Positions 8,801-15,536 of a DNA stretch of 16,118 bases are shown piece after piece. The first letter of the stretch is position 1; each line of letters opens with the position of its first letter. Below the pieces are notes generated by a model, which was not told where the DNA came from, searched no databases, and was given only the letters and a program-made list of their open reading frames with translations. Made by a program: the position numbers and the translations under genes. Origin of the DNA: Pseudomonadota bacterium (GTDB lineage Bacteria > SZUA-182 > DTGQ01); assembly GCA_030605265.1 (NCBI GenBank), contig JAUWIR010000026.1, positions 1 through 16,118 of the forward strand, written 5' to 3'.

Positions 8801-10001
8801 AATAGATCCTGATAAATCAAGTTATGATTTTCTTCTTAACCATCAGGGAGTGATTCAAGGAAAGGTAACTCAGGAAGATCCTAATACACCTTCGATATTT
8901 AAAAGAATTAGTCTTTATTCCATAGAATTAGGGGGTTATTTGACTGAGAGAAATTATTTTACATCTATTGAAGGAGAATACACTATCTCCGGTTTACCTG
9001 AAGGCACCTATAAATTGAAAGTATTTGATCCAAATTATGTTCCAACGTTTTGGACCGATCCAAACGACGCTAAAGCGTCAGCTTTTAATTTGGAGAATGG
9101 AGACCCTATAACTGTAGATTATGGTGACCCTAATTTATCAAAAAATAAAAATATTTTGCTCACTGATCGCGGGGTTCAAATCGATGTAAAAGTAGAAAAA
9201 GAAAGGGATTCACATTTTTATTTGTATTTTTTTCAGAAATGTGGAGATGACTTTAAACCTATTGGTGAATATACTCGACAAACAGACCCTAATGGCAAAT
9301 TGATCGGCAGCGCTTGTAGATTACCGTCTGGTACCTATAAAGTAGTGGCTTTAGATTATGAAAGAAATTATGAGGTATGTTCTTCTGATGAATTTAATAT
9401 ACCTTTAGGTACAGTGGAGCCGATAAAATTAGATCCAAACCTGATAAACCACCAAGACGAAGATGAGGAATATGTAATTGAATTGTCAGAAGGGTTGAAT
9501 ATTTTTAGTTTTCCCACTCGAATGTATCCAACCAATCCCTCTGTATCCGATTTAATTACTCAGTGGTATTCCGCCGGCGGAATTATTGATTGCCTTCACT
9601 TTGATTCTGAAGAAGGGGATTGGCAAAATAGGTATTCCGGATTTCTTTTAGAGGATGGAAGAGGTTATATAGCCTTTACCCATCAGAAAAGAGGGATAAA
9701 ATATAGAGGTATACTGCATACGGAAAATAAAATGTTGCTGCATCCCGGATTAAATATTATTGGGAATACTTCTACGGGATATGATAGATCATTTCAGTTA
9801 ATTGAACATTTATCCGGAGATGCCACCACCTTAAGACAGTATGATGCGGATCGCGGAAAATGGCGTAATTCGGTTTTATTTTGGGGGAAGTCTGCTGGAC
9901 AGGATTTTGAAATTTCGGTAAAAAATGCTGAAAACGACGTGATTATTAAAAAGGGATATATTTTAGATTTAAAGACAACTGATCAACGGTGGTTAGAGTA
10001 A
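5889..10001 (+). CDS. Large exported multi-domain surface protein (carboxypeptidase-regulatory-like modules, Asp-Pro-Asn rich)
   Basis: A 1370-residue protein with a Sec signal peptide (MKKEQ..., hydrophobic core about 9-25, cleavage near VFG-EE at 31). I count about eight beta-sandwich modules of the carboxypeptidase-regulatory/CnaB-like type. They start near residues 191, 324, 466, 587, 705, 860, 990 and 1097. Typical signatures are G-x-I/V-x-DPxGxPL at the start and GxYxIxGLPxGxYxL at the end. The tripeptide DPN occurs 17 times, and PTFWTD occurs in two modules. The last 175 residues hold two related modules (about 1195-1283 and 1284-1365), each opening with a GLNI motif. No LPXTG, membrane anchor, dockerin or catalytic residues are visible. 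It probably acts outside the cytoplasm in binding or as a structural surface protein; the ligand is unknown. AAGGAGG before the ATG supports the start. The gene stands alone, with long gaps on both sides. Confidence 0.85.
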   Translation: MKKEQNLFKLFSLLIICLYVGLLFAPQTVFGEEFTLYFDWMSSWPDLKQVVDTAGNNFTELCQFYFYEYDPNISPGDPNIDPTERIVDQKDFSITGLDIGTMNIPGLDYLNTATLEKGIRYALRLYPTARLDLEEQEPDMNHIYLDQWYKRKRELDPDDLIWFEDEDNKSSNIIMKQGKAWLKIVLERGYTITGKLILPDGQDLKNEPMRIKVLDENKRDTKYFTITGDNGGYVIRGLSPGNYYIVADGHPKGYVKSYYNAQDLIITDPNEIKEWDPNIPTGLHLDDFPSDWEEAYQKQDEGFWPPETSRISGNNIYIKKGKSIIGRILDPNGDALDSNQASLMWVQVFDPEAYTPLYLRFQHSSRYYIHDPNLAAYNSWERVNMIHLDHSGNDPDLSFFLGGFDPNAEGDVIVKVVDASSTYFPTFWTDGSGAYSYKNAELINLGELEGEGVREISVRLNRYPKIVGTIKDPTGTPLDNIRVTASIKGYSSGQRWDTTDSDGYYEIKFNPMVDLLYEPYFSLDTQESLDWQLFVHDVDPNRRYRYPWQYYNENGNVQYSDLASVVTISKENSVQRVDFSLQEGGRIRGCVTDMQGSPLPHIKIRALRISSGSSFVNDYTLNTNEQVITFSADTEHKYLEEGHYEITGLPQGEYVLDARSAKEESNYIQIYYPDSLYLNGAQAITISDSNQVGPYDFSLQDGAIIKGEIEGIPADLETLFRDIAQYWEDPEVTNYPFFQLQLFDAKTMVSVFSENLYIDSNSDPWRYRIVGVPKGEYKLAIADGHYPGVLGQNIEDESYIPVDELLKERLLTKYYKESAYMQSDPNGAFSFYSASSIFIDPAVDPNIRIDFEWNKVGFTIEGKVNADNENQDPLYGVGINAYKVTVDAETGRIKERNLQPASTTRSQAGEYFLIGLPAGDYLLMAKDSEGYFAPEYYDPNCSKTVYNDGDVRMGWPKDKEATVISISSDGTIDPDKSSYDFLLNHQGVIQGKVTQEDPNTPSIFKRISLYSIELGGYLTERNYFTSIEGEYTISGLPEGTYKLKVFDPNYVPTFWTDPNDAKASAFNLENGDPITVDYGDPNLSKNKNILLTDRGVQIDVKVEKERDSHFYLYFFQKCGDDFKPIGEYTRQTDPNGKLIGSACRLPSGTYKVVALDYERNYEVCSSDEFNIPLGTVEPIKLDPNLINHQDEDEEYVIELSEGLNIFSFPTRMYPTNPSVSDLITQWYSAGGIIDCLHFDSEEGDWQNRYSGFLLEDGRGYIAFTHQKRGIKYRGILHTENKMLLHPGLNIIGNTSTGYDRSFQLIEHLSGDATTLRQYDADRGKWRNSVLFWGKSAGQDFEISVKNAENDVIIKKGYILDLKTTDQRWLE

Positions 10002-10045
10002 TAGAATGATACAAGAAAGAAATCAAGAGTAATGAATTTTTTGAG

Positions 10046-10067
10046 AATATGCAAGAAATTGCATATT
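10046..10067 (+). terminator. Hairpin 45 bases after the large surface-protein gene
   Basis: AATATGCAA (10046-10054) pairs perfectly with TTGCATATT (10059-10067) around a stable GAAA tetraloop. It lies where a terminator is expected, but only a weak U-rich tail follows, so it may instead protect the mRNA 3' end. Confidence 0.35.
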
Positions 10068-10430
10068 TGTGTAATTGCTTGCTTAGCGCTTTATCAATTT
10101 GATTGTACGGAATTAAGCGAGAGATCATTAAATAACTATGAAACAAAATTCATAGATGGTTGAATTAATATAGATTATGAACAGAAAAGCTTTGGGATTA
10201 TTAAAGGGAGTAAAGAAAAATTTGGAATCAAGAGGGATCTTTAATCTACTGAATTTACGAACAGAAATAGAGTGGACCAAGATTTTATATATTAATGGGC
10301 TGTTTTCGTTAAAATGGCATAAATATTGCATGCTTATAGTCTAGTTGTAGTCTAGAAAACAAATTACGAAAAAAATGAAAATATTTTATATAAGTTTTTG
10401 ATTTTCCAGTATAATGCAGGAGGTGATTGT

Positions 10431-10445
10431 ATGGTGATTCTTTAA
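10431..10445 (+). other. Possible four-codon leader frame with consensus ribosome-binding site
   Basis: The frame reads Met-Val-Ile-Leu-stop and starts seven or eight bases after a near-perfect AGGAGGTG Shine-Dalgarno sequence. A second strong site (10462-10472) follows 16 bases after its stop. The pairing of a strong site with so short a frame, upstream of a 136-residue gene, suggests a regulatory leader, but chance is possible. If the TATAAT at 10410 were the real -10, transcription would start inside the first site, which argues against this frame being translated. Confidence 0.2.
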
Positions 10446-10582
10446 AATGTTATAAATTAAAAAAGGAGGTGAATTTTTTTAGATTAAATCGTAGCTAATA
10501 GTAAACTGGTATTTGTTAAAGAGAGAGTTGGAAGAGAGACAGAGAACCATAAGGAGAACTTGGAAGAAAGGAAGGTTAAATT

Positions 10583-10993
10583 ATGAATAGAGTATTAAAA
10601 AAGAGGTTTTTGAAAGTAATAATGGCAGGTGTTTTTATGGCAATTCTTTTTATAGGAGTAAATGCCAACGCACAATGGCTGCCAACTTCATATTTCTATA
10701 CAAATCCATTATTTTATTCCAGTTATGGGTACACCAACCCAATTTCCGGCACTGCTACCCTGTTAGGCTATGCACCTTTTAGCCCATTTTATGATCCCGC
10801 TTATATAGCTTCGCTTGCTGCTTTAACAACTCCAATCAGTATTGCATCTTATGCTTATCCTCTTTCTCCTTATGTAACCCCGTTCCCATATCTCACGACA
10901 CCAGGAGCTGTTCCTCCATATGTGACTTTTGACTATCCTTATTATCTTTATGGTGACCCAGCCGTATATTTAGCATGGACAGCATTAAATTAG
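10583..10993 (+). CDS. Small exported Tyr/Pro-rich low-complexity protein
   Basis: I do not recognise this 136-residue protein. Residues 1-30 are a clear Sec signal peptide (basic MNRVLKKRFLK start, hydrophobic core, ANA-Q cleavage site). The mature part of about 106 residues is unusual: by my count 18 Tyr, 16 Pro and 6 Phe, many Ser/Thr/Ala/Leu, three Asp, and no Lys, Arg, His, Glu or Cys. Short runs such as YFYTNP, YGYTNP, SPFYDP and YPYYLYGDP suggest an irregular aromatic repeat. It could be a structural component of the cell surface or a matrix, but that is inference. The ATG follows a GAAAGGAAGG site. A strong terminator lies about 60 bases downstream, so it is monocistronic. It is convergent with the cytochrome operon. 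Confidence 0.75.
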   Translation: MNRVLKKRFLKVIMAGVFMAILFIGVNANAQWLPTSYFYTNPLFYSSYGYTNPISGTATLLGYAPFSPFYDPAYIASLAALTTPISIASYAYPLSPYVTPFPYLTTPGAVPPYVTFDYPYYLYGDPAVYLAWTALN

Positions 10994-11051
10994 GCTGCAT
11001 ATGAAGTGCTTCTCCAGATAGAAGCAGTGTTTGTATTAGAATAATAAAAGT

Positions 11052-11083
11052 AAAAGCCCGCAAATTTTTGCGGGCTTTTTTTT
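11052..11083 (+). terminator. Bidirectional intrinsic terminator between convergent genes
   Basis: AAAAGCCCGCAA (11052-11063) pairs with TTGCGGGCTTTT (11068-11079) and is followed by further T residues to 11083. On the opposite strand the stem is followed by TTTTACTTTTATT-like sequence. It therefore can end both the 136-residue gene on + and the cytochrome operon on -, whose last stop is at 11097. Confidence 0.9.
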
Positions 11084-11096
11084 ATGAGTTATTTAA

Positions 11097-11921
11097 TTAT
11101 CTTAAATGTTGCTCTGCTTCCGGTTGAGGGATATATTGATTGGCAATGTTACACATTTGCGAATTTACTAAATCTTTTCTCCTCTGTTCAGGATACCCAA
11201 GGTTTGCATAATCTAGAAGAGAGTTTTTTTGAATATGACACCCATTGCAGGGGGCAGGGGTAGATGATAATCCTTTGTGAAGCTCAATTTTAGCCCTTGA
11301 TTTTTGATCAAAGGAATATTGCATCCAAAGGTTGAGATATTTTTGGGCGCTCTCTTTCCCTATTGATTTGTCTAAGCGGTAATATTCTTGATTTTTTTCT
11401 AAATAACAAGGGATTATCTGAGCATTATACAATCCTGGTTTTGCTGCTCTCTTCATCCTTTTTTGAATATCAGGAACGAGATTTCCCGTATTATTATCAA
11501 GCCAATAAAAAACCATCACCTTCGGGTTAAATTCAAGATGACAAACCTCACAGGAGCAAAAGGGAATATGCATATTATAAAGAGCGCTAGTGCGAGGATT
11601 TTGGGTATGTGGATAATTGCCATGGCAAACTACGCATATTTTTAAAGGAATAGAATTTTTTTCCTTTTGAATATCTAAAATATGAAAATGCTCCATTTGA
11701 TTAGTATTATTGGTAATGAGAATATCATTTAATAGATTAATAGACAAAGGAATGAGCTCTTCAGCCTCTTTCTTCTCTTGAATAACAGGAAAATAGTTGG
11801 TATGGGTTATTCCTTCGTTTGGAAAATAGATTGCTTTAATAATCAGAGAAAGGCTTAAAAAGACGCAGGATAGTATTGCATAACTAAGGATTTTGGCTAT
11901 TAGCCGTGGTTTTTTTTTCAT
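11097..11921 (-). CDS. Membrane-anchored triheme c-type cytochrome
   Basis: A 274-residue protein with an N-terminal hydrophobic segment (about 8-32) after a basic MKKKPR start, reading as an uncleaved signal anchor facing the periplasm. Three CxxCH heme c sites are visible: CVVCH at 96-100, CEVCH at 124-128 (inside FCSCEVCH) and CNGCH at 225-229. The long stretch between sites 2 and 3 has no further heme site and may be a folded non-heme insert. I cannot name a family. The ATG has a GAGGGG site just upstream and the gap to the preceding gene is 21 bases, so it is the last gene of the three-cytochrome operon. Its likely job is to pass electrons between the membrane diheme/octaheme fusion and the 14-heme partner or another acceptor; that is inference from context. 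Confidence 0.85.
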   Translation of the reverse strand: MKKKPRLIAKILSYAILSCVFLSLSLIIKAIYFPNEGITHTNYFPVIQEKKEAEELIPLSINLLNDILITNNTNQMEHFHILDIQKEKNSIPLKICVVCHGNYPHTQNPRTSALYNMHIPFCSCEVCHLEFNPKVMVFYWLDNNTGNLVPDIQKRMKRAAKPGLYNAQIIPCYLEKNQEYYRLDKSIGKESAQKYLNLWMQYSFDQKSRAKIELHKGLSSTPAPCNGCHIQKNSLLDYANLGYPEQRRKDLVNSQMCNIANQYIPQPEAEQHLR

Positions 11922-11942
11922 ATTTTTCCCCTCATACTTTCA

Positions 11943-13814
11943 TTATGTTCCTGAGATATTTTCTTTAGCAGTTTGCACGTCCGGGTAAAGGGAAGATTCT
12001 TTGATTATTCTATCATACTGCAAAGGGTGCTCTTCCATCAGGGCCTCTAAAGTTATCTTCCCATCAAGCCAGGTAGAATCCATGGGAAATTTTCCGGGTT
12101 TCCAGTGGACTGAGAAAAGGTGCCAGACGGCGATAGCTATTGAAGCAAGAAGTGCCTCCATCAGATGGACGGTCCAAGCCAAATCAACCCAAAATTTTGG
12201 AAAGTATGTGCTAAAGAGCATTATTACACCAGTAGCGGATATTATAACCATCCCGATACCCCCAGTAATATATTCAAGCTTTTCTTGATAATTGAACCGA
12301 TCAAATTTGGGGGGGTGTTGTTCAATTCCAATGAAATAGAGAAAATTTCGCCATAAATGGATGAGATCATTTTTCCCCGGTAACATATCCAGGACAATTT
12401 TTCTTCCGTGAGGGAAAAAAGAAATATAGATTAAATGCCATATTCCGGTGAAGAGTAAAATTCCGGCAAAAGTGATATGCGCAAATCGTCGAATAGAATA
12501 GATGGTAGCTGAGTAAGGTCCGAATAATAAGGTAATCCACTGTGCAGGTATTAATACCATCATCCCGGAAATGGCTAGGAGAATAAAGGACACGGCCAGT
12601 AAATTATGTTGCCAGATTTCTTCTCTTCTCAATCGTTGAAAAAAGATTTCTTGTGAGGATTTCTGATGAATTTTTTTCTCCTTTGTTTTTTCCTCAATTA
12701 TACTTCTTCTGATGTCAAGTGCTTGATGCACTATCATAAAACCTCCGATAAGGAGGATTAAAATCTTATAGAAAAATTTAACCCATTTGATAACCATCCA
12801 TTTAGTATTTTCTTTCCTGATTTGTTTTATTTCATTGAGGAGGAAAGATTTCTCAGAAGTTGATAACTCTTCTTCGGGGTTTTCTAATTTTTCCTTAAGA
12901 AGAGTTTCTTTTTTCTCAGGTGAATGAATTGCTCCCAAAGTAAAGGCTTTGTTCGCCTGGGAATGGCAATCTGCCTGAGCGCATGTGGCTAATCGTTTAT
13001 TTTGCCCAAGGGGTGAATTTGGGTCTTTCGGTGATTGTAGTTGATGGGGAGAAAATCCTAACTTTGATGGGGCATGACAATTAAGACAATGAGCCGCATT
13101 ACTGGTTTCAAATTTAATATTATTAAAATGATGGCTTTTTTTAAATTCTGCAGTTGAGGGTACTCCATATTTAGCCATTAATTCCTTATTTGCGTGGCAA
13201 TTATTGCAAAGGCCAACAATTTCTTTATTATTCCACCTGGGATTTTCCCTTGACAGAAAATGCTTCATAAATTGATTAATCCACCCTTTTTGTGGATGAC
13301 ACTCCTTACATCTTTGCTCCATATCTTTGCGTATTCGTGTAGATGATAAATAGAGAGGATTTTGGTGGCAATATTTACATTTTGGGGGGCCGCCATCATT
13401 TATAAATGGCGAAAGTAATCGGCCATCCTTTGATGCATGAATCCCTTGTGAGAAAGCGGTAACTATGGGTTCATGGGAAAAATCTTTCTCCGAAGCGGGA
13501 TCTTTGAGATGGCATTTAATACCGCAATCGACCGGTTTTGCAGATTGATGAGGGATCTCTTTAATATCACAATGGCATTCAATACAATTTAATTTACTAT
13601 GTACAGTATTTAGAAAGAAATCTTCATTAATTGATAGAGTCTTTTTTGAACCTGTATTTTTTTCAAAACAGGCCAGATTTGTATAGCGGTGACAAAGGAG
13701 ACAATCTTTTGTAGTGAAGGGAGAAGAAAAGGCAATATTGGAAAATGGGCGTAAAGATAGTCTCATAATAATAATGAAAAGAATAATTATCATCAATTTC
13801 ACTTTTTTGGCCAT
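11943..13814 (-). CDS. Inner-membrane fusion: octaheme cytochrome c domain plus diheme b-type cytochrome
   Basis: A 623-residue protein. After an N-terminal hydrophobic export segment (about 5-20), residues 38-284 hold eight heme c sites. Six are CxxCH (38, 77, 146, 169, 203, 243), one is CGIKCH with three spacers (97-102) and one is CAQADCH with four spacers (278-284). A lone membrane segment near 347-365 leads to a four-helix b-type domain (about 404-424, 446-466, 519-537, 549-570). His residues H403, H446/H460 and H550/H565 suit two b-hemes, as in FdnI/HydC-type or b561-like subunits. Fusion of multiheme c to such a domain recalls Geobacter CbcL, a quinol-linked inner-membrane cytochrome used in metal reduction, although the domain order there differs as I recall it. 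A role in exchanging electrons between quinones and periplasmic hemes is inferred. AAGGAG precedes the ATG. The gap to the upstream gene is 41 bases. Confidence 0.88.
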   Translation of the reverse strand: MAKKVKLMIIILFIIIMRLSLRPFSNIAFSSPFTTKDCLLCHRYTNLACFEKNTGSKKTLSINEDFFLNTVHSKLNCIECHCDIKEIPHQSAKPVDCGIKCHLKDPASEKDFSHEPIVTAFSQGIHASKDGRLLSPFINDGGPPKCKYCHQNPLYLSSTRIRKDMEQRCKECHPQKGWINQFMKHFLSRENPRWNNKEIVGLCNNCHANKELMAKYGVPSTAEFKKSHHFNNIKFETSNAAHCLNCHAPSKLGFSPHQLQSPKDPNSPLGQNKRLATCAQADCHSQANKAFTLGAIHSPEKKETLLKEKLENPEEELSTSEKSFLLNEIKQIRKENTKWMVIKWVKFFYKILILLIGGFMIVHQALDIRRSIIEEKTKEKKIHQKSSQEIFFQRLRREEIWQHNLLAVSFILLAISGMMVLIPAQWITLLFGPYSATIYSIRRFAHITFAGILLFTGIWHLIYISFFPHGRKIVLDMLPGKNDLIHLWRNFLYFIGIEQHPPKFDRFNYQEKLEYITGGIGMVIISATGVIMLFSTYFPKFWVDLAWTVHLMEALLASIAIAVWHLFSVHWKPGKFPMDSTWLDGKITLEALMEEHPLQYDRIIKESSLYPDVQTAKENISGT

Positions 13815-13855
13815 TAACCTAAAACTCCTTTTAATCAGACAATTAATGAAATTTT

Positions 13856-15469
13856 TTAAAAAAGCGCTTTATTGGTTTCAGGGTCTTTTATATCAATTTT
13901 TTTCCTGTGGCATAATGAACATAAAAGTTGTTTATCATTAATGCGCAATTTTTTTCCTTCCGCCTCATTGTGATGAGGATTGTGACAGGAAAAACAATTA
14001 ATCCGACCACAATAGGTCAAGGGTAAAATTTGTTTCTGTCTGAAATTACTATTTTCTTTATTACTCACGAAACTTTCTAAAAATTTTCCAGTGTGGGTCA
14101 CCCCATAAGGGTGATTTTCTTTACAATTCGGGTGGCATCCGATGCAATAAAATCTAAGAGAAGAGCGAAAGGAAAAAGGATAACTGTTTTCTGTGGAGGG
14201 ATTAAGCTCTTTATCCGAAGGTGTTTTTTCATTATAAGGAGCGTTATTATACTTTAGCCATGTTTGTATATGTTTATCAGGATCTTCAGAGGTAAGCCCA
14301 TAGACTTGATAATGACATTGCCGGCAACTTTCATTAGCAGGGCTGATTCTTAATTTTGGCCCCTTTCGAGAATCGTGAGGGTTATGGCAGGTAATGCAAA
14401 GAATTTCTCCAGCAATGCTGAAGGGAAACATTGTGAAGATTTCTTGTTGGGCAAGCTTTTTCTTTTGCCGGTGATTTAACTCTTTCCAAAGAGAAGAAAT
14501 TAGTTTCCCGGTATGTTCAGCCATGACAGGGTGTTCTTTTACTTTTATAGGATGGCATCCAACGCAATAAAAGCGAAAGGGAGCTTTGAATCTAAAGGCT
14601 ACCTGAGGCTGATCCGGGCTGATGATATAATGGCAAAAAAGACATTTATTCTCATCAATGCTCCCTTGAGCAGTAACCAAATTATGAGGGTTTATTTTTC
14701 GATACCCTTCATCAATGTGGCATTGAAGGCAGCTATCAATTGGTCTGGAATAGGGCCCATTTCGTAAGAAATAACGATTATTTTTTTGAGCCTGCATTAC
14801 ATCATGGCAAGTAATACATACTATTTTGCCCCTTTTAAGGGGGAATGTCGGAGGTATTTTGATCCCCCTCCCGGAGGCGGGTGTTATATTTATCGGATGA
14901 TTATCAGAGAGAATTTTTTTCCCGTCATGACAACTTTTGCATAATCTGACAGTATCTCCCTGAAAGAGTAATTGCGGGTCATCTCCCTGTTCTTTAGGTT
15001 CTTTTTCATGGCAAAGTCGGCAAAATATTCCTGTCTTGTGAGGGTTGATAGCATCAAGTTGTTTTTGGAGGGGAAAATATTCTTCACGTAAAAAAGATGA
15101 TTCAAGCGTGTGGACAATATGACAGCTGATACAGTTAATTTTTCTATTAAAAAGGGGCAGACTCAAAGAAGGTATTTGTCCTAAGAGGATAAAAGTATTA
15201 TCCTCAGTACAAAATAATCGGCAGCTTTGGGGAATTTTTGAACCATGACAGGCCAGACATTGTGATTGAAGGTTAGTCGAAAAGGTAGTATAAATTTCTT
15301 GAAGGCAAGTATCTTTCTTAGGAAGAAATCTATGACAGTTAAGGCATTCATCAGATATATCAGTATTTTTAGTTTGGTGAGGAGAATATGGCATAAGGGC
15401 CTTAGCCTTATTTACGTATAAGAAAAAAGAAGAAAAGAAAAAAAGACAGACTATACTCTTTTTAATCAT
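13856..15469 (-). CDS. Exported 14-heme c-type cytochrome (doubled CxxCH type)
   Basis: A 537-residue protein with a signal peptide at 1-24 (MIKKS, hydrophobic core, AKA-L cleavage). The frame stays open to a TTG at 15535, but that start lacks a ribosome-binding site and would bury the signal peptide, so I chose the ATG at 15469; its own site (AGG) is weak. Fourteen CxxCH motifs begin at residues 42, 71, 113, 150, 177, 218, 247, 276, 302, 358, 382, 442, 492 and 517. Many fall in the doubled-CxxCH pattern CxxCHNPH...LRI...CxxCH. Motifs 9-11 and 12-14 are near-duplicate triheme blocks (FRFYCxGCHP...HTGK...CxxCHNPH...LRI...CxxCH), and motifs 2-4 and 5-7 resemble them, giving a 7+7 layout. No membrane segment follows the signal, so it is periplasmic or secreted. 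It is the first gene of the operon and the likely long-range electron carrier. Confidence 0.88.
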   Translation of the reverse strand: MIKKSIVCLFFFSSFFLYVNKAKALMPYSPHQTKNTDISDECLNCHRFLPKKDTCLQEIYTTFSTNLQSQCLACHGSKIPQSCRLFCTEDNTFILLGQIPSLSLPLFNRKINCISCHIVHTLESSFLREEYFPLQKQLDAINPHKTGIFCRLCHEKEPKEQGDDPQLLFQGDTVRLCKSCHDGKKILSDNHPINITPASGRGIKIPPTFPLKRGKIVCITCHDVMQAQKNNRYFLRNGPYSRPIDSCLQCHIDEGYRKINPHNLVTAQGSIDENKCLFCHYIISPDQPQVAFRFKAPFRFYCVGCHPIKVKEHPVMAEHTGKLISSLWKELNHRQKKKLAQQEIFTMFPFSIAGEILCITCHNPHDSRKGPKLRISPANESCRQCHYQVYGLTSEDPDKHIQTWLKYNNAPYNEKTPSDKELNPSTENSYPFSFRSSLRFYCIGCHPNCKENHPYGVTHTGKFLESFVSNKENSNFRQKQILPLTYCGRINCFSCHNPHHNEAEGKKLRINDKQLLCSLCHRKKIDIKDPETNKALF

Positions 15470-15536
15470 TACCGAGCCTATCAGGATGAATACTTTTTCC
15501 GTTTTTAAAAAGTAAAAAGCAAAAGTGAAAAACAAG

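Larger units (their letters stand above)
10002..10582 (+). other. Long intergenic region with hairpin, direct repeats and two consensus Shine-Dalgarno sites
   Basis: This 581-base noncoding stretch lies between two exported-protein genes. It contains a 9-bp hairpin with a GAAA loop (10046-10067), a TAGTCTAG direct repeat (10337-10344 and 10348-10355), and a TATAAT (10410-10415) without a good -35. It also has two near-perfect anti-16S matches: AGGAGGTGA at 10419-10427 and AAAGGAGGTGA at 10462-10472. The first is followed by a four-codon frame, ATG at 10431 to TAA at 10445. Longer minus-strand frames exist here but have no supporting features. The region may hold a leader-peptide regulator or an unrecognised small RNA for the next gene. 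Confidence 0.4.

Noticed and set aside
10128..10331. Minus-strand frame of 67 codons in the 10002-10582 gap
   Set aside because: It lies in AT-rich intergenic DNA, shows no domain or signal peptide, and has no operon context; a chance frame is more likely.
10410..10415. TATAAT as a promoter for the Tyr/Pro-rich gene
   Set aside because: No acceptable -35 lies 16-19 bases upstream and there is no extended -10; the region is AT-rich enough to give this by chance.
15470..15535. Extension of the 14-heme gene to a TTG start at 15535
   Set aside because: No ribosome-binding site precedes it, and it would put 22 residues in front of an otherwise normal signal peptide.
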